Assembly (NCBI GenBank): GCA_003451675.1
Contig: DMCY01000022.1
Span: 1-47,261 of the forward strand
DNA from: Candidatus Atribacteria bacterium
Lineage (GTDB): Bacteria; Atribacterota; JS1; SB-45; 34-128
Reading direction: 5' to 3'
Length of the DNA: 47,261 nt
Of the stretch, positions 44,595 to 47,261 are shown piece after piece (position 1 is the stretch's first letter; each line of letters starts with the position of its first letter). Position numbers and translations under genes: made by a program. The notes under the pieces are model-generated. The model was given only the letters and a program-made list of their open reading frames with translations, was not told the origin of the DNA and searched no databases.

Positions 44595-45746
44595 ATGCAA
44601 AAAAATAGAGCAGGGAGATATATAAAGCAATTAACAGGATACAAAGCATACATACCTAAATTATTGCCGCCTGCACCGCCTATTAAGTATGATGGAGAAT
44701 TGAGAAATTTACTTTCAGAGGCAGACAGAGCATTGGCAAAACTTGATGGTATTGCGACTGTGCTTCCCAATCCGGAACTTTTTATTGCAATGTATGTTAA
44801 AAAAGAGGCGCTTTTAAGTTCTCAAATAGAGGGTACCCAGGCTTCTCTTGAAGGAATTTTGAGGTTTGAAGCAAACTTAGAACACTCTGAAGATATAAAT
44901 GAAATAAAAGAAGTGGTAAATTATATAAAGGCTATGAATTATGGGGTAAATAGATTAAAGAATATACCCTTATCTAACAAGATTATCAAAGAGATACATA
45001 AAATATTAATTGAAGGAACGAGGGGAACACTTAAAACACCAGGAGAATTTAGAAAAACTCAGAATTGGCTGGGACCTCAAGGAGCTAATTTATCAGGAGC
45101 AACTTTTGTTCCTCCACCACCGGATACTGTAATAAATTTAATGTCCAATCTGGAAAAATTTATACACAGTAAAGATGAAGTACCTCCTTTAATTAAAATA
45201 TCCCTTATTCATGCACAATTTGAAACAATCCATCCCTTCCTTGATGGTAACGGTAGAGTGGGAAGATTGCTAATTACTTTTTATTTGTTTTGGGAAAAGA
45301 TACTATCTCATCCTTTATTATATCTAAGTTTTTATCTCAAGAAAAACAGAATTGAGTATTATGATTGGCTGATGAAAATAAGATTAAATGGAGATTGGGA
45401 AGGGTGGTTAAAATTCTTTCTTAAAGGTGTTAAAGAAGTTTCCGAAGAAGCAGCGAATTCAGCAAGCAAAATTATTATCCTTAAAGAAACAATACTAAAA
45501 AAGCTTTTTGATAAGAAAGTCTCTAGTATATATGCCGTTGAATTCCTGAATTTACTTTTTCGTAAACCAATAATTACATCACAGGAATTAATAAAAGAAC
45601 TGGGGACAAGTAAAGAGACTGCTAATCAAATAATAAAAAAATTTGAAGATATAGAAATTTTGAAAGAAATATCAGGCAAAAAGAGATATAAAAAATATAT
45701 TTTCTCAGATTATATAAATATTATAAAAAGAGGAACAGAATTATAA
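44595..45746 (+). CDS. Fic-family AMP-transferase with C-terminal winged helix
   Basis: A 383-residue protein that would transfer AMP or another nucleotide part to a target. The Fic motif is intact from His213 (HPFLDGNGRVGR). The N-terminal inhibitory helix motif is Ser75-xxx-Glu79-Gly80 (SSQIEGT), so it is self-inhibited. The flap region FVPPPPDTV is also present. The last 70 residues form a winged helix (TSQELIKELGTSKETANQII), which could bind the three dyads upstream. GGGAGGG lies seven bases before the ATG. No separate antitoxin gene is visible, as expected when inhibition is intramolecular. Confidence 0.92.
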   Translation: MQKNRAGRYIKQLTGYKAYIPKLLPPAPPIKYDGELRNLLSEADRALAKLDGIATVLPNPELFIAMYVKKEALLSSQIEGTQASLEGILRFEANLEHSEDINEIKEVVNYIKAMNYGVNRLKNIPLSNKIIKEIHKILIEGTRGTLKTPGEFRKTQNWLGPQGANLSGATFVPPPPDTVINLMSNLEKFIHSKDEVPPLIKISLIHAQFETIHPFLDGNGRVGRLLITFYLFWEKILSHPLLYLSFYLKKNRIEYYDWLMKIRLNGDWEGWLKFFLKGVKEVSEEAANSASKIIILKETILKKLFDKKVSSIYAVEFLNLLFRKPIITSQELIKELGTSKETANQIIKKFEDIEILKEISGKKRYKKYIFSDYINIIKRGTEL

Positions 45747-45793
45747 TAAAAAATACAGATAATCATACATGATAAAACATTTCATTAGTCTAT

Positions 45794-45880
45794 TGCCTCC
45801 TCCTCATACAACTTCCCGAACTAACCAACCTCGAACGGAAGGAATGGGAAGAGCAGGGGACAATAATTATAGTTAAATAA
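45794..45880 (+). pseudogene. C-terminal remnant of a PLD-HhH paralogue
   Basis: The frame ending at TAA 45878 reads LIQLPELTNLERKEWEEQG, matching the end of the downstream nuclease (LLQFTEITDLEWEEWKEQG). Only about 28 codons remain. It marks a former tandem copy. Confidence 0.7.
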
Positions 45881-46010
45881 AAATAAAGCAATTTTCCCAA
45901 AAAAGCAGGACTTTTTAAATTAATGTCGAATATTTAAAAGAGTATTAAACTCGAAACTCATTCCCGATTACTTTTCTATTTTTATATGAATCGAAAAGAG
46001 TACATTAAAA

Positions 46011-46817
46011 ATGCACTATTTAAAAAGAAATACTAAATATAGTATTCTTGCATTTCTCGTCCTCATCCTTTCCATAACTATATCCATTTCCACCCCGGCC
46101 AAAACCGAAGTCTACTTTTCCCTCTCGGACAATCCTCAAAAAGAAATCATTAAAAATATCAACCAGGCCGAAGCCTTCATTAACATAGCCATGTATATTT
46201 TTACCGATAGAGAAATCGCCCTTCCTCTTATAAAAGCCCGCGAGCGAGGAGTAAAGGTAAGGCTCTATCTGGATAAAGACCAGGTTGATTACAAGTACAG
46301 CCAATCCCGTTTCCTGGTACAAAAGGGGATAAAAACAAGAATCAGTTCAAACAAATATATAATGCATAACAAATTTGCTATTATAGATAACCGCATACTA
46401 CTCACCGGCTCATATAACTGGACCTTTTCGGCAAACAACCGAAATGATGAAAATCTTATGGTAATAGACGACCCGAAACTAATTGAAATATTTCAAAATC
46501 AATTTGTAAACCTATGGACCAATAAATACAGTCTCGAAAGAACCCGACAATTATATAAAATAGCCAAAGTAGATTTCCTGCCCGTTTCTCCCACTTCCCC
46601 AAAACCGGAAGTTCAAACCATAAATATCAATACAGCATCCCAAAAAGAACTTACCAGCACCTTGCAGATAACCGAACCTCTTGCCTGGAAAATAATTGTC
46701 TTAATAGAAGAACTGGGAGGATTCAAAGACCCGGAAGATCTTCTTCAATTTACAGAAATTACCGATCTTGAGTGGGAGGAATGGAAAGAGCAGGGGATAG
46801 TAATTACCTTTCAGTAA
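46011..46817 (+). CDS. Exported phospholipase D-type nuclease with HhH domain
   Basis: A 268-residue protein. Residues about 12-29 form a signal peptide or anchor. Residues 33-175 form a one-motif PLD domain of the Nuc type: His119-x-Lys121-x4-Asp126 (MHNKFAIID), then GSYNWTFSANNRNDEN. Nuc-type enzymes act as dimers and cut DNA without metal. Residues 204-268 resemble a ComEA-like helix-hairpin-helix (ININTASQKELTSTLQIT), which adds DNA binding. It may degrade or process external DNA. No good RBS is visible. Codon use is more C-rich than the gene upstream. Confidence 0.88.
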   Translation: MHYLKRNTKYSILAFLVLILSITISISTPAKTEVYFSLSDNPQKEIIKNINQAEAFINIAMYIFTDREIALPLIKARERGVKVRLYLDKDQVDYKYSQSRFLVQKGIKTRISSNKYIMHNKFAIIDNRILLTGSYNWTFSANNRNDENLMVIDDPKLIEIFQNQFVNLWTNKYSLERTRQLYKIAKVDFLPVSPTSPKPEVQTININTASQKELTSTLQITEPLAWKIIVLIEELGGFKDPEDLLQFTEITDLEWEEWKEQGIVITFQ

Positions 46818-46951
46818 ATAGTAGTACATTATACAAAATAAAAACATGATATTTTTTTTACATGCTTCTATAAGATCAATTATTGATTTTACTGAAAACA
46901 AACATTATTTATTGCATAATAAGTCTCAATGTGATACATTAAAGTGGACAA
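46818..46951. other. Intergenic, nothing recognised
   Basis: AT-rich, no gene, repeat or terminator that I can support. Confidence 0.3.
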
Positions 46952-46975
46952 ATGAAGGGAGTATTATGTAAAAAA

Positions 46976-47257
46976 ATGAGAAGAATTGATTTATTAAATC
47001 CTTTGGCAAAAAAAGGAAATACTTTTACTTTTAACGATGCATTAAAAATAAGTAATCTATCTACAAAAAGTTTACAAAAAGTATTGTATAGGTTACAGCA
47101 AAGTGGCGCAATTGAGCGGATAGAAAAAGGAAAATACCTAATTATTCCTCTTGGAGCCGAAAAAGGAAAATATACTTTGCATGAATTTGTAATAAGCTCT
47201 TTGTTGGTAGAACCATATAGTATTGCTTATTGGAGTGCTCCTGACTTTGACACTTAA
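46976..47257 (+). CDS. AbiEi-like winged-helix protein, truncated or frameshifted
   Basis: The opening RRIDLLNPLAKKGNTFTFND, a winged helix (LSTKSLQKVLYRLQQSGAIERIEKG) and LHEFVISSLLVEPYSIAYWSA match the N-terminal part of AbiEi-type antitoxin regulators. These normally run past 200 residues with YWSAL followed by more. Here the frame stops at TAA 47255, right after YWSA, four bases before the window ends. It is either a frameshifted gene or continues in another frame outside. ATG 46952 also opens the frame, but AAGGGAG at 46955-46961 favours ATG 46976. Confidence 0.55.
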   Translation: MRRIDLLNPLAKKGNTFTFNDALKISNLSTKSLQKVLYRLQQSGAIERIEKGKYLIIPLGAEKGKYTLHEFVISSLLVEPYSIAYWSAPDFDT

Positions 47258-47261
47258 TCTC

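Noticed and set aside
46020..46322. Minus-strand frame inside the PLD gene
   Set aside because: It lies opposite the well-supported nuclease and has no family resemblance.

Overview
The window reads as an AT-rich chromosomal segment of an anaerobic, diderm bacterium. Anaerobe: it carries superoxide reductase, rubrerythrin, flavodiiron protein with its rubredoxin donor, hybrid-cluster protein and the remains of an aldehyde:ferredoxin oxidoreductase. Diderm: it has an outer-membrane barrel protein made with a LolA-like lipoprotein-sorting protein and an MMPL/RND exporter. A T-box leader and an AddAB-type helicase-nuclease are common in Firmicutes-like lineages. A diderm Firmicute-like group or a candidate phylum such as Atribacterota would fit; this is inference, and no marker in the window fixes the lineage.

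Layout. 1-556: decayed IS21-family remnant. 557-8545: oxidative and nitrosative stress region: ferritin-like protein, a secreted Asp/Cys/Met-rich protein, then an Rrf2 Fe-S regulator with its own promoter/operator leading dfx-hrb-fprA-rbr-hcp, plus a NifU-like scaffold and an AhpD-like protein. 8645-12474: heterodimeric ABC exporter. 12472-28680: a stretch organised by two RAYT (REP-associated tyrosine transposase) genes and nine REP-type repeats (eight here, one at 42891); it holds a molybdopterin oxidoreductase, nitroreductase, YbaK-like deacylase, AddB/AddA, a DhaL-DegV fusion and TldD/TldE. 28677-34470: minus-strand MMPL-LolA-porin-TetR operon with a TetR-type operator between the promoter boxes. 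34736-35638: exported SAM-hydroxide adenosyltransferase homologue. 35809-39668: a serine-type T-box leader followed by archease, rtcB and serS. 39709-40335: ribB. 40427-42522: gene graveyard (sugar permease, phosphotriesterase-like, membrane protein and AOR remnants) around one intact class II aldolase. 42643-42730: tRNA-Ser(UGA), followed by a candidate small RNA. 43025-47261: WYL regulator, a replication-initiator-like remnant, a Fic protein with three phased operators, a PLD nuclease with a nearby remnant of a paralogue, and a truncated AbiEi-like regulator.

How the genes work together. Dfx reduces superoxide, Rbr peroxide, FprA/Hrb oxygen or NO, and Hcp NO or hydroxylamine, all probably under the Rrf2 sensor. 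The MMPL cluster looks like an envelope lipid or hydrophobe export unit that represses itself. RtcB with archease repairs RNA, and seems to be controlled by seryl-tRNA charging together with serS.

The most unusual features are: REP elements that supply start and stop codons of neighbouring genes; two RAYT/REP subfamilies side by side; the Ser T-box in front of an RNA-ligase operon; a three-operator Fic promoter; and a small-RNA candidate with an exposed anti-Shine-Dalgarno motif.
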